Notes under the pieces: model-generated
Told to the model about the DNA's origin: nothing
What the model saw: the letters and a program-made list of their open reading frames with translations, nothing else
The model's database searches: none
Made by a program: the position numbers and the translations under genes
Shown here: piece after piece, positions 28,485-37,412 of the stretch
Layout of the letters: the number at the start of each line of letters is the position of its first letter
How positions within the stretch are numbered: the first letter of the stretch is position 1
From: an uncultured Draconibacterium sp.
GTDB lineage: Bacteria; Bacteroidota; Bacteroidia; Bacteroidales; Prolixibacteraceae
Assembly (NCBI RefSeq): GCF_913060805.1
Contig: NZ_CAJXTC010000029.1
Coordinates: forward strand, 1-64,000
Direction of reading: 5' to 3'
DNA: 64,000 bases

Positions 28485-29423
28485 TCAGAAGCGTTTTCCT
28501 CTTTTCTTTTTTCGGGTCTTATATTTTGTCTTCGGATTTTCCTTCTGCCATTTACTGCGTTCCACCAAGCGGTTCAGATCTCTGGCCACTACTCCAACTG
28601 ATCTTAAATCAACTTCCGAGATGTCTGGCTTCTTCTGCTGTTGTGATTGTTGTTTTTCAACCGTTTCTTGTTCGGCCAACCTGTTTTCTTTGGAATAAAA
28701 CTTCGGTTTATTTTTAAACTTCGACAGGCGAATCGGATAGCGAGCCGGTTTGCCATCGTCGTCCAGAACCACAACAATATGGCCTCTTCCCGATTTTTGA
28801 ACCTCTACTTTAAAAGATAACAAAGCCTGATCATACAATTCTTTCGTAGTGAGTTCATCCTTTTCATTCAGGTGCTTAAACAAGTTCTCCAGGTTCTCTT
28901 TTATGTTTCTGCTGCGAGCTGAAAAACGAAAGTTGATCTCCTGTGGTTTTTCTTTCAATGGCAACTGGTATTTCTCTTCCAGTTGATGTAAAAAACGTTG
29001 CATCTTCAGCCGCTCAAAATTGTCTTTGATCTTTTGATGTGTTACACAATCAATCCGCGTTGATACCACATGAAAATGCACTCGCTCCAGATCTTCATGG
29101 CGGTACACAAAATAAGGCTGATGTCCATAGCCCATATGGTCCATCATATTTTCAATTTCCTGTTTAATCGTGGCATCGTCAAGAATCTTATAATCTTCGG
29201 TTGACGGATTAACCGAAACATGAAAACACTTATTCCACGCCCGGGGATTTTCATCTTCAATATCCAGCAAGATCTTCATGCGATGATGCTCATCGTAGTT
29301 AAACGGATTGGCCGACTTCGTATTTCTAAAATGAAAAAACGTGGCAACTCCTTCGTTTACCTTCTTTTCGTTATACACCATTACATTATCGGTATAAGCA
29401 CTCTTATGCATCACAATTACCAT
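28485..29423 (-). CDS. Relaxase (MOBP-type mobilization nuclease)
   Basis: 312 residues. The relaxase domain (about 1-180) has the histidine triad in HEDLERVHFHVV (His109, His116, His118) and a candidate nicking Tyr17 in NVMVYNEKK. The C-terminus is highly basic (KTKYKTRKKKRGKRF), suited to DNA binding. It nicks oriT and leads the strand into the recipient. It is shorter than CTnDOT MobB-type relaxases but similar to small Bacteroides Mob proteins. It is 22 bp downstream of mobC. Confidence 0.88.
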   Translation of the reverse strand: MVIVMHKSAYTDNVMVYNEKKVNEGVATFFHFRNTKSANPFNYDEHHRMKILLDIEDENPRAWNKCFHVSVNPSTEDYKILDDATIKQEIENMMDHMGYGHQPYFVYRHEDLERVHFHVVSTRIDCVTHQKIKDNFERLKMQRFLHQLEEKYQLPLKEKPQEINFRFSARSRNIKENLENLFKHLNEKDELTTKELYDQALLSFKVEVQKSGRGHIVVVLDDDGKPARYPIRLSKFKNKPKFYSKENRLAEQETVEKQQSQQQKKPDISEVDLRSVGVVARDLNRLVERSKWQKENPKTKYKTRKKKRGKRF

Positions 29424-29445
29424 AGGCTAAGATTTGAATAATAAA

Positions 29446-29823
29446 TTATCGGATCAGGTCCATGTATTTTTGGAGGGAGGAAAAACACTTTTTAAGTTCT
29501 AGTTGCACCCTGTCCAGTGTATGGCGATCGGTAGATGTGAGCTCATTGTTCTTTTTCGCATTTATCTGTTTTGCCACCTGGTTCAGATTCACCCCAATTT
29601 TGTTCAGGTTAAAATCCAGGCTTTTGATAAGAGTAGTAAATTCGGGGGAGACTTCTATCTTTTTAATTTCACGATGACGCATAACCTTTGCCCGAAAAAA
29701 ATTACTCAGGTTTTGATATCCTTCCTTTTCACAGCGGTCGCGGAGTAATTTCTTTTCCAGGGGAGTAAATCGAACACGAACAGCTTCTGTCTTTTTTACT
29801 CTGGGATTTCGGTATCGTGACAT
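29446..29823 (-). CDS. mobC: MobC-like relaxosome accessory protein
   Basis: 125 residues. The ribbon-helix-helix-type N-terminus (AVRVRFTPLEKKLLRDRCEKEGY, NLSNFFRAKVMRH) is followed by a helical region with NLNKIGVNLNQVAKQIN, the signature of Bacteroidota MobC proteins. It binds oriT and recruits the relaxase. Immediately upstream lies a dense cluster of inverted repeats, the likely oriT. Confidence 0.88.
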   Translation of the reverse strand: MSRYRNPRVKKTEAVRVRFTPLEKKLLRDRCEKEGYQNLSNFFRAKVMRHREIKKIEVSPEFTTLIKSLDFNLNKIGVNLNQVAKQINAKKNNELTSTDRHTLDRVQLELKKCFSSLQKYMDLIR

Positions 29824-29850
29824 GGCTTATAAATTTTAATTGTTAAGACC

Positions 29851-29935
29851 TTAATTCGAAGAATTAATCAAGCTTTTAATCGTCAGATTAAAAGTCCCTG
29901 CCGGACAGGCGCAAGCGATTTTGTGAAACAAAATC
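29851..29935. other. oriT: Candidate origin of transfer (oriT): four inverted repeats
   Basis: Within 85 bp there are TTAATTC-GAA-GAATTAA (29851-29867), CTTTTAATC-GTCA-GATTAAAAG (29873-29894), CCTG-N5-CAGG (29897-29909) and GATTTTGT-GAA-ACAAAATC (29917-29935). They lie 28 bp upstream of mobC and next to the relaxase, the usual position and structure of oriT. The nick site cannot be placed by eye. Confidence 0.6.
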
Positions 29936-30048
29936 ACATCTTGCCAACCCCTCCCCCACCAGCTACAGCAAGGGTTTCGGGCTTGAGAAAAGAAAGAGAA
30001 ACAGGCTTGGCTGTTTCCCTTTCAAAATTCAAATCAACCGGATTGAGG

Positions 30049-30729
30049 CTAACCAACTTTTTGTTTAGCCCCTTTTGTTTTTGTCTGTTTTTCGTTTTGT
30101 TCTTCGGTGAGTTTTTTCTCCTGTTTAAAACCGGAGAAATTGATACTTCGGTTGGCCGCATCGACCTGAAGAGTAGCACCAAATTTTTGTCCGTTTCGGC
30201 CGGTCATCTTATCCAAGAATACTTTTTTCCCGGCAGCCAGTTTTTGCTTTTGCTCTTCCGATAAAGTAGCTCCTTTTATTTTCCCGGGCACTTTAATATT
30301 GCTGGACCGAAGCGGAATCAGTTCATTGGTTTTAGGATCAACGGCCATATAGTACTTGTCTTTCTTTCCATCAATTCCTTTTAGTTCAATGGTTTTTCCC
30401 AGATTCTTATCCTTGAGCAAAGCATTGCGTTCTTCTTCGGTAAATTTGTGCCCCATAAACTTTTCAGGGATGTGCAGGCGCTGAATCGGATGTACTTTAA
30501 CATTTACCGATCCATCTTCGCCTTTCTGCAGTCTTAGTTTTGCCGGAATCCGAAACTCCTGATCGTTGATTTTTGCATTTACCGTGTACAGTTTTTCCGA
30601 GCGGTAACCATTTAAAAAGGAATTTAGTTCCTGCGGTTCCATACGGTTTACAAACTCTTTGTCTACGCCCACTTTTTCCAGTTTGTCAAATGGGATCTCT
30701 TCTTTTTTAATTCTTGTACTTTGTTCCAT
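30049..30729 (-). CDS. DUF4099/DUF3945 conjugation-associated protein
   Basis: 226 residues. The N-terminal DUF4099-like part has FDKLEKVGVDKEFVNRMEP. Two DUF3945-type repeats follow, built around FTEEERNALLKDKNLGKTIEL and LSEEQKQKLAAGKKVFLDKM, with FMGHKF-type hinges. The tail is Lys/Gln-rich. The family is almost confined to Bacteroidota conjugative elements, where it lies by the coupling protein or topoisomerase. Its role is unknown. It sits 36 bp after the coupling protein gene. Confidence 0.85.
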   Translation of the reverse strand: MEQSTRIKKEEIPFDKLEKVGVDKEFVNRMEPQELNSFLNGYRSEKLYTVNAKINDQEFRIPAKLRLQKGEDGSVNVKVHPIQRLHIPEKFMGHKFTEEERNALLKDKNLGKTIELKGIDGKKDKYYMAVDPKTNELIPLRSSNIKVPGKIKGATLSEEQKQKLAAGKKVFLDKMTGRNGQKFGATLQVDAANRSINFSGFKQEKKLTEEQNEKQTKTKGAKQKVG

Positions 30730-30765
30730 ACTTTTTAATTTTTATAAATGAATAAATGGTGATGA

Positions 30766-32697
30766 CTATTTTGAGTCCTTATTGATTTCCAGGAGGATTT
30801 TTGTGATATCGTTACATATCCGGGTGCGATTGTTTTCCAATAGTTCCTGTAGATTATCGATGTGGTACACAGCGGGGATTTGCTTATAATTCTTTTCCTC
30901 CTTTTCAATCCGGTCTGTATCCACATCAATCAGGCAGTTAAAATTGCGCTGACCAACCTGCTGACCAAAATTATCAGCCACCTGCCCCACCATATAACCT
31001 TGTGGCAGTGTTGCTATCTTTCCTTCCGGTACCAGAAAATCCATTTGAGTTGAGAAGGTAGATGATTGGGTATTTCGGTTAATATTAATGGATTGGCGCT
31101 CCTGCAGGATCTTCCCCATACGGCTCTGAATAAACCGGGCTGTTTCTCCCACCGATTGTCCGGCAAAAGCATTTCCAATGTTGGTCAAAATAGCATTGGC
31201 CTGTTCCTTCCCATAATCACGGATCAACTGATCAATGGTTTGTATTCCCAGCAGCGTTGAAATTTTATTGCTTCGTGCTGTGGCAATCAGGGTATCCAGT
31301 CCCCGAAAATAAATGGTTGGCAGCTCATCAAAAATCAATGAAGTTTTTTGCTGGTCTTTTCGGTTGATCACTTTCAGCATCCGGGTAATAAACAGCGATA
31401 ACACTGCCCCGTACATTTCTATGCGCAATGGATTATTGGCCAGACAGACCACCTTCGGATGTTCGGGATTATTAATATCCAGTGAAAAATCATTACCCGA
31501 ACATATCCAGTAGATTTCTTTGCTAATGATTTTGGAGATGGCGATTTTTAAACTCCCAAGCTGTCCTTCCAGTTGTTCATTGGCTCCTCGCTTATGTGCA
31601 TTGATAAAAGGATTGATAATATTCACCACATCCTTTTCCTGAGATAGCACTTCAAATAAATCATCGTATTCCAGCTGCAGTAATTCTATTGCATGAGGAA
31701 GTGTACAATACTCCCCGTCTTTATACTTTTTCAAAAACCAGATCACTGCAGCAAAAAAGGTAACTGCCGATTCCGAAAAGAATTCTCCTTGCTTGCGTAT
31801 CCACTCCCGGTTCAGGTTATAAAGCACCGTTCGGGAAGATTCAAAAGCATCGATGGGACTTTCCATCAGTTCCGGTGCCAGCGGATTACATCGGTACGAT
31901 CTTCTGATATCATCAAAATTGATGACATAAAAGCGGGATTGTTTTGGTAGCTTGTTTTGCTTTCTGGCCTTCAGAAAATGATTGTAAGCGACTCCGGACA
32001 GATCTGGAAACTTAAAATCATACACACACATACAGAATCCCTTTTCCAGGTGCTGTTTGATAAAAGGAAGGACTACGGAATAAGATTTCCCCGATCCCGG
32101 TGTTCCTATTACAATGGTTCCCCGAAAAGGATTGATCACATTGATCCAGCCTTCATGTTGTTTGTTCCGGTATTGATAAATGGTTTCCAGGTTGATGGAA
32201 TACTCATTTTCTTCATAGGCCTGTTCCTGCGGAAAACTTTCATTTTCGAGGTTAAAACGATCTTTCATCAGGTTCACATTAATCAGCTTGGAGATATTGT
32301 CAAATCCGATATTCAGTAACACAAATCCAAAGAAGGACAACAGCAGATAGGCTAAGGGAACAGTAACGATAATCAGCAGACTTCCCCAATACATCAGCAG
32401 TCCGGTAAGTACCTGCAATACGATGGCTGAAACTTTCAGGTCCCGGTCTTTTTTGGCTTTGGTACCAATACATGTAATGGCCAGAAAAGCAATGCAGACT
32501 GTCTTTGCCCAAAGCGTGTTGGCCAGAAACTCAATCTGTAGTATCTTTTCCAAAACCATTGAAAATTCGGGGATATATAGTCCCTGTTCCATGAACCAGA
32601 CCAATTGGTCGATGTACAAGGTCAGGAAAAGGATCAGGTAAGAAAAGAACCTGAACCCCTCGTGCAGGCGTTGTAATTCCCTGGATTCGTTTAACAT
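30766..32697 (-). CDS. Type IV coupling protein (VirD4/TraG-family ATPase)
   Basis: 643 residues. Three to four membrane helices (about 18-38, 65-80, 92-135) precede the ATPase. Walker A is GTPGSGKS (198-205) and Walker B lies in SLIFDELPTIYF, with the conserved arginine finger region ATARSNKISTLLGIQ after it. The C-terminus has the TraM-recognition-type fold (VADNFGQQVGQRNF). It couples the relaxosome to the T4SS channel in the inner membrane. Confidence 0.92.
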   Translation of the reverse strand: MLNESRELQRLHEGFRFFSYLILFLTLYIDQLVWFMEQGLYIPEFSMVLEKILQIEFLANTLWAKTVCIAFLAITCIGTKAKKDRDLKVSAIVLQVLTGLLMYWGSLLIIVTVPLAYLLLSFFGFVLLNIGFDNISKLINVNLMKDRFNLENESFPQEQAYEENEYSINLETIYQYRNKQHEGWINVINPFRGTIVIGTPGSGKSYSVVLPFIKQHLEKGFCMCVYDFKFPDLSGVAYNHFLKARKQNKLPKQSRFYVINFDDIRRSYRCNPLAPELMESPIDAFESSRTVLYNLNREWIRKQGEFFSESAVTFFAAVIWFLKKYKDGEYCTLPHAIELLQLEYDDLFEVLSQEKDVVNIINPFINAHKRGANEQLEGQLGSLKIAISKIISKEIYWICSGNDFSLDINNPEHPKVVCLANNPLRIEMYGAVLSLFITRMLKVINRKDQQKTSLIFDELPTIYFRGLDTLIATARSNKISTLLGIQTIDQLIRDYGKEQANAILTNIGNAFAGQSVGETARFIQSRMGKILQERQSININRNTQSSTFSTQMDFLVPEGKIATLPQGYMVGQVADNFGQQVGQRNFNCLIDVDTDRIEKEEKNYKQIPAVYHIDNLQELLENNRTRICNDITKILLEINKDSK

Positions 32698-32741
32698 TCT
32701 TCTGGAAGATTAGAGTATTAGAATTTTGGAATACCTGAATA

Positions 32742-33542
32742 TTAGAATGATTGGGCTTTTAGGATGGCTTTGTTTTTCACTTCAAGCGTTAGTTTGCGTC
32801 CGGTGTTTCCCAATGCTTTTTCCAGCAGTTCGATTTTTAGGATGCGTTTATCGGGAACGATAAACTTGGGTAATACTACAACCTCCCGGAGCGTAGTTTT
32901 TGCGGGGATGCGCTCCCAATTGTAATGCCTGTAGAGTTCTTCCACCTGGTATTCCTGAACATTGATGGCTTTTACCCGCTTTTTGTCATCTATCCACCAG
33001 TGAATGGCTTCCATATCCAATACAATATTTGTGGAGTTAGTAATTTCGAGTTCAAAGAACAGCAGGTCCTGTTTCAGGTAAAGATTCTTCAGACGAAAAA
33101 TAATACCGTCCTTTTTAGTTCTTAAGCGAACCGGTTTTTGGGTGCCGTCATTCAGAATCTGGATGCAAAATTCTTTTAACAGGTATTCCGGGACCGGACC
33201 AATATTTAGATCCCCGGCCTTCTCTCCATGAAATTCTTCCAGCTTATAAGAGATCTTATTGCCATCAGAATACCTTACAAACAGGGAATAGGAACGGTTG
33301 GCACTGACCACTGTCAGGGACGATTCGCCTTCAAAATCATCCACAGCTTTTACCCGCACCATATTGGGTTGCTCAGGTACCACTTCAGCAATCAACTTGT
33401 CCGGATCCCCCACCTGCAGATAGGTAATTTTTTCTTCGGCGATCAGGTGAGTGGTTTTGTTTTGGCAGATCTCTATTTGATTTTGAGCATTTAATGCCAG
33501 TGAAAAAAGAAAGAATGCGATAATAAATATTGTTTGTTTCAT
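32742..33542 (-). CDS. traN: Conjugative transfer protein TraN (DUF4138)
   Basis: 266 residues, signal peptide about 1-19 (LALNAQ). DUF4138 features are present: KTTHLIAEEKITYLQVGDPD, VSANRSYSLFVRY and the C-terminal TLREVVVLPKFIVPDKRILKIEL. TraN is a VirB9-like periplasmic/outer-membrane component of Bacteroidota T4SSs. It is the last tra gene of the operon, 5 bp after traM. Confidence 0.88.
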   Translation of the reverse strand: MKQTIFIIAFFLFSLALNAQNQIEICQNKTTHLIAEEKITYLQVGDPDKLIAEVVPEQPNMVRVKAVDDFEGESSLTVVSANRSYSLFVRYSDGNKISYKLEEFHGEKAGDLNIGPVPEYLLKEFCIQILNDGTQKPVRLRTKKDGIIFRLKNLYLKQDLLFFELEITNSTNIVLDMEAIHWWIDDKKRVKAINVQEYQVEELYRHYNWERIPAKTTLREVVVLPKFIVPDKRILKIELLEKALGNTGRKLTLEVKNKAILKAQSF

Positions 33543-33547
33543 GACGT

Positions 33548-34705
33548 TTATTTTTGATTAATGATATAAACCAGTGTGTTCTTTTTGACGGTTACTTTTT
33601 TGAGACGTACCCGTTTAAGCATGGTCTGAGCAGCTCTGTCGGCAGCGCGAATACCGGTATAGGTCAGCGGATTGTTGGTGACACCCATCAGAGAAGAAGT
33701 ATTGGTAGAAGCCCCCACCTCCTGGTAGACTTTGCGTGCGGCATTATCCGGCACATACAAACCTTCCAGTCCATCCAGATCACAGATCGTGAGTTTTACC
33801 GGGACAAAAGAATTTTCAACGGGTAATTGGGTGATCTCAATCAGCATCCGTTCATTTTTGATCTGGCAAACTCCGTAGATAAAGCTGTTTTTAGGTATCG
33901 ACTGTCCATTGATCCGGGTGTCTTCCAGCAAGCGTAGTTTTACCCGGTTGCCGTTGAGCACCGTTGTTGTTTCGTAGATCTCAGCTTTTATATGCGGAGT
34001 ATTTATTGGCTCTTCCCTTTTGAATCCTGATGATTGTTTTTTCTCCAGGGTAAAGGACAGGTTTTGAATGGCCTCAATCTGTTGCAATCTCTCCTGTGCC
34101 TGTTGCAGATAAAAATTTAGAGAATCGTTTTTACGACTGAGCAGGACGTTTTTATCGATGATTTCATCCAGTTCTTCAATACCCGTTGTTGGCGAGGTCG
34201 TCGTTACTGCTTTCTTTGTTTCCGCCTGCTTTTTCACTACCGTTTCCTTTGGATTACTTTGGGATTGCGGAGATGCAGTTTTTCCACTGTTTCGAACTAT
34301 TGGCTCCCCTTTTAATTCCTGCTGCACCTGCTTTTCTTTATTTCGGATATGGGCAAGAATTTGTCCCTGATCAGCATTTGGATCAAGTAGCGTATTCTCA
34401 CGAGCTATTGTATCCTGAACGCTCAGCTCATCTAACTGAGTTGTATCATTTACATCAACCTCAGCGATTTCCGCCACCTGCTGATCATCTTTCTGATAGG
34501 CTTCCATCTTGTCATAGATCTTAATGGACTTTTCCGCTTCCGGGAGATCATAGTTAGCACCAATACCAGATGTATTTGGTTGCGTTTCTTTTACCGTTTC
34601 GGCCTCCGTGCCGCCACCCAACACCCAAAAGATCAGAATTACAAAAGGAATCAGAACCAGCGGAAGTAAAAACAGGGCCTTATTTTTTATCAGAAGTTCC
34701 TTCAT
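33548..34705 (-). CDS. traM: Conjugative transfer protein TraM
   Basis: 385 residues. One N-terminal membrane helix (about 9-30) is followed by a long, disordered and coiled-coil periplasmic stretch (about 40-215) and a conserved C-terminal domain (about 225-385) with RLLEDTRINGQSIPKNSFIYG, the Bacteroides TraM signature. It is a VirB10-like protein that spans from inner membrane to outer-membrane complex. Its start overlaps the end of traL by 26 bp, which suggests translational coupling. Confidence 0.9.
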   Translation of the reverse strand: MKELLIKNKALFLLPLVLIPFVILIFWVLGGGTEAETVKETQPNTSGIGANYDLPEAEKSIKIYDKMEAYQKDDQQVAEIAEVDVNDTTQLDELSVQDTIARENTLLDPNADQGQILAHIRNKEKQVQQELKGEPIVRNSGKTASPQSQSNPKETVVKKQAETKKAVTTTSPTTGIEELDEIIDKNVLLSRKNDSLNFYLQQAQERLQQIEAIQNLSFTLEKKQSSGFKREEPINTPHIKAEIYETTTVLNGNRVKLRLLEDTRINGQSIPKNSFIYGVCQIKNERMLIEITQLPVENSFVPVKLTICDLDGLEGLYVPDNAARKVYQEVGASTNTSSLMGVTNNPLTYTGIRAADRAAQTMLKRVRLKKVTVKKNTLVYIINQK

Positions 34706-35000
34706 TGATATATGTTTTTAATTGGTTTTCAAATGAATCCACAGGCAATTCAAAAGCTGAACGGCCTGTGCTTGTTGGAGCACTGGTCAGCGGTCCGGCC
34801 AGTGGTGCATCTACCTTCCTGGATTTTACTTTTCCGGATGGGATCCAGATAAAGGAGATAGCAAACAGGGCAAACAAAAAAGCGGTGATCAATATCCATT
34901 TGCTTTTTCGTTTTAAGGGATCCAGTGATTTGTCTTTATCGTCCAGTTCGTTTACCCAGCGGGTAAAACGACTGACATCTTTCAAATTATTTGCTGTCAT
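34680..35000 (-). CDS. traL: Small membrane conjugation protein in the TraL position
   Basis: 106 residues, one membrane helix (about 34-52: WILITAFLFALFAISFIWI) with a charged cytoplasmic N-terminus and a short periplasmic C-terminus. Sequence alone is weak evidence. The position between traK and traM and the size match TraL of Bacteroides elements. Its 3' end overlaps traM by 26 bp. Confidence 0.7.
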   Translation of the reverse strand: MTANNLKDVSRFTRWVNELDDKDKSLDPLKRKSKWILITAFLFALFAISFIWIPSGKVKSRKVDAPLAGPLTSAPTSTGRSAFELPVDSFENQLKTYINEGTSDKK

Positions 35001-35045
35001 ATTTTTAATGTATTGTCGTTAATGTGTATCTCAGCCATTGGGCTG

Positions 35046-35672
35046 TTAGAATGATTTTCTTCGGATGCTTTCCAGGTCTTTGTTCTCATCGATCCGCCAG
35101 CTTTCCATCAGAAAACCATGCGGATTATTATCTGTCCGGGAGATATTTCTCAGGTAGCCGGAAGTTTTCAGGCTGCGAATGGTAATGTTGGATTTACGCA
35201 CGATCTTCTGCTTGCCGGTATAGGTAAAGTAATAGGGATAGGCCGAAAAATCCAGTTTTATGGAATCGGTCTGCAGGGTCATACTGATATCTGAAGCGAT
35301 CACCTGGTTATACAGGTTATTCTCCTTAAAGGCCTGGTATTGCTCCATTGCACTCCGGTCGGCCAGATACAGGGCTTCCCTTACATTGTTTTCAATGTAG
35401 GTTTTGTCCGGTTCCAGCGTAAAAAAGAGCTCATGAAAACGTTTAACATGATCCCGGGCTTCTGCATCGCGGTTCTCACTGATATCTTCCCGAAGGGCTA
35501 CTAATAGCGATTTACCGTTATCCAGTACATAGATTTTCTCTTTGGAAAGTTCCACCAGTTGTACCGACTCATAGTAGATATAACTGCTTACTCCCATAAG
35601 CGAGACGCTGATCAGCACCAGCACATAAACGATAAAGCGAAACTTGCGTTGTATATCAAATTGTTTTTGCAT
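35046..35672 (-). CDS. traK: Conjugative transfer protein TraK (VirB8-like)
   Basis: 208 residues. A cytoplasmic start is followed by one membrane helix (about 12-32, FIVYVLVLISVSLMGVSSYIYY) and a periplasmic NTF2-like domain, as in VirB8. The motif EARDHVKRFHELFFTLEPDKTYIE is typical of TraK. It nucleates the inner-membrane T4SS complex. It follows traJ by 37 bp. Confidence 0.9.
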   Translation of the reverse strand: MQKQFDIQRKFRFIVYVLVLISVSLMGVSSYIYYESVQLVELSKEKIYVLDNGKSLLVALREDISENRDAEARDHVKRFHELFFTLEPDKTYIENNVREALYLADRSAMEQYQAFKENNLYNQVIASDISMTLQTDSIKLDFSAYPYYFTYTGKQKIVRKSNITIRSLKTSGYLRNISRTDNNPHGFLMESWRIDENKDLESIRRKSF

Positions 35673-35709
35673 TTCTTACTTGTATAATTTTAGATGAAAT
35701 ATTGGCCTG

Positions 35710-36660
35710 CTATTTCATGGCACCTTTGGTAATGGCCATTACAGCCGCTGTTCGCACCAGTCTTCCTCCTCCGGAGTTGGTTCCTGAGGCATGTATAATC
35801 CAGGATGAGATTTTGGGTACCATTGCCATTCCGATAATTCCGCAAACGGGAACGATCAGGTTGGAAACAAAAAACAGTTTGGGCTCATAGATCAGCATAG
35901 CATTGATCTGCGCAATTTCCATTTCCAGCACATAAATCAGGATCTCCTGCACGATGGACAGGATCAATAAGGCAATGGGTAGGTACAAATTGACATTGAT
36001 AAAACGGGCAATCCACTGCAGGTAGTTATCCTGAAAACCATCAAAGATGGACAGCGCAAACACCAGCGGACCAAAGATTACCAGCAGCACACAGAATACC
36101 GTTCGCAGAAAAGCAATCAGGTAGACCAGCACTTCAAAAAAGGACTCCAGCAATTGCCGCGTGGCATCCATCATATAAAAGTTAATCTGGTTATGAATTG
36201 CCCGACCACTAATGATATTGTAAGAAGTCAGGATCAGATTTACCCCTTTATCCCATAGATCAGCTTCCTTTTCTTCGTTCTCATAGAATAGGGGCAGATC
36301 CGTGGATAGAATAGCCTGTTGTTTGTCCTCCAGCCGCTCTTTTACAATGTGCTTTTTATCGGCATAAACGGCCTCCGATAAATGGGTCAGTCCTTTTGTG
36401 GGTGCCAATAGCAGATTCACAAACGGTCCCCAGAAGGTGATCACGAGTACCAGTGCAAAAGGTCGCAACAAGGGCAGTATCGATACCGGGTTGTCTGCAA
36501 TCAGCTGCTCATAAATCCGTTTGGAGATGTAAAAAAAAGCAGCGATCCCGCCAATAGCTCTTGCCATATCCACCAGGATACGCGCATGGTTTACACCGGA
36601 ATCCACCAGTGTATCGGTAAAAGCAAAAAAATCATTGGTTGTCAGTACTTGTAATAGCAT
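35710..36660 (-). CDS. traJ: Conjugative transfer protein TraJ (VirB6-like)
   Basis: 316 residues, polytopic. Hydrophobic segments lie near 33-47, 65-90, 178-205, 220-245 and 265-290, with the DGFQDNYLQWIARFINVNLYLP stretch typical of TraJ/VirB6 channel proteins. It forms part of the inner-membrane pore. The C-terminal tail GTNSGGGRLVRTAAVMAITKGAMK is conserved in this family. Confidence 0.9.
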   Translation of the reverse strand: MLLQVLTTNDFFAFTDTLVDSGVNHARILVDMARAIGGIAAFFYISKRIYEQLIADNPVSILPLLRPFALVLVITFWGPFVNLLLAPTKGLTHLSEAVYADKKHIVKERLEDKQQAILSTDLPLFYENEEKEADLWDKGVNLILTSYNIISGRAIHNQINFYMMDATRQLLESFFEVLVYLIAFLRTVFCVLLVIFGPLVFALSIFDGFQDNYLQWIARFINVNLYLPIALLILSIVQEILIYVLEMEIAQINAMLIYEPKLFFVSNLIVPVCGIIGMAMVPKISSWIIHASGTNSGGGRLVRTAAVMAITKGAMK

Positions 36661-36687
36661 ACTTTTTTCTGTTAATCGGTTAAATGC

Positions 36688-37398
36688 TTATTTGCTTAAA
36701 AAGGAATAGCTCAGCGGCTGACTTTCGAAGCTGTTAAAAAAGAGCAGTTTGCCATGGGTATAATCCAGTTCTCCCAGTAGTTTCCAAAGCTCCTTACTGA
36801 GCACAGTGAAGGCATCCAGCTTGCGGCCGTGATCGGTCTGAAACAGGTTCACCATTAGAAACTGCATCAAAAGCTGATCTGCTTCTTTCTCATAAATCGA
36901 ATGAATTTTCCCGGAGTTACTCAGCCCTCCCAATTTGTTTACCTTCTGATAGAGTTTGATAAACTGTGCTGCCAGGTTGTAGATGTCACCCAGTTCATCC
37001 GAACGGGCACTAAACAATTGATCACTGATCTGGTGAGTAAAGTCGGTATTGACTTTTATTCCATCCGTTTCTTCCTGCCTGCCTTTCATCTGGCTGCGCT
37101 CTATGGCTTTGGCGACTATGCGCAAAAGGCCGGTTTTTAGCTCTCCGGCAATCTCTCCTCCATCGGTAACAGGCAGTGCTCCCACTTCAACATAATAGTG
37201 TGTTGGCCAGGTACGCACAAAAACATGAGGAATAGGAATCAACCAGCCGGTAAAAGCGATAAACGTAAGCGGATAAGTTCCTTCCATTTCCGGGTAGTAA
37301 CCATGCCAGGGTTTGATCTCAATAAGCTGTGCTTTTGACTGTTCTGTTGCAGTAAAAAGCAGCAAAACCATTATAAGGATTTGAAATAATCGTTTCAT
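36688..37398 (-). CDS. Exported T4SS-operon protein, family not recognised
   Basis: 236 residues, signal peptide about 1-23 (QSKAQ). The mature start IEIKPWHGYYPEMEGTYPLTFIAFTGWLIPIPHVFVRTWPTHYY is rich in aromatic residues and prolines. The rest is helical with IAKAIERSQMKGRQEE and YQKVNKLGGLSNSGKI. It sits between the TraI-like gene and traJ, where CTnDOT has no clear counterpart. It is probably a periplasmic conjugation factor specific to this subgroup. Confidence 0.65.
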   Translation of the reverse strand: MKRLFQILIMVLLLFTATEQSKAQLIEIKPWHGYYPEMEGTYPLTFIAFTGWLIPIPHVFVRTWPTHYYVEVGALPVTDGGEIAGELKTGLLRIVAKAIERSQMKGRQEETDGIKVNTDFTHQISDQLFSARSDELGDIYNLAAQFIKLYQKVNKLGGLSNSGKIHSIYEKEADQLLMQFLMVNLFQTDHGRKLDAFTVLSKELWKLLGELDYTHGKLLFFNSFESQPLSYSFLSK

Positions 37399-37412
37399 CG
37401 TTTTTCGTTGAG

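Noticed and set aside
30735-30929. Small frame antisense/offset in the coupling protein gene
   Set aside because: Lies inside the C-terminal coding part of the ATPase on the same strand in another frame.
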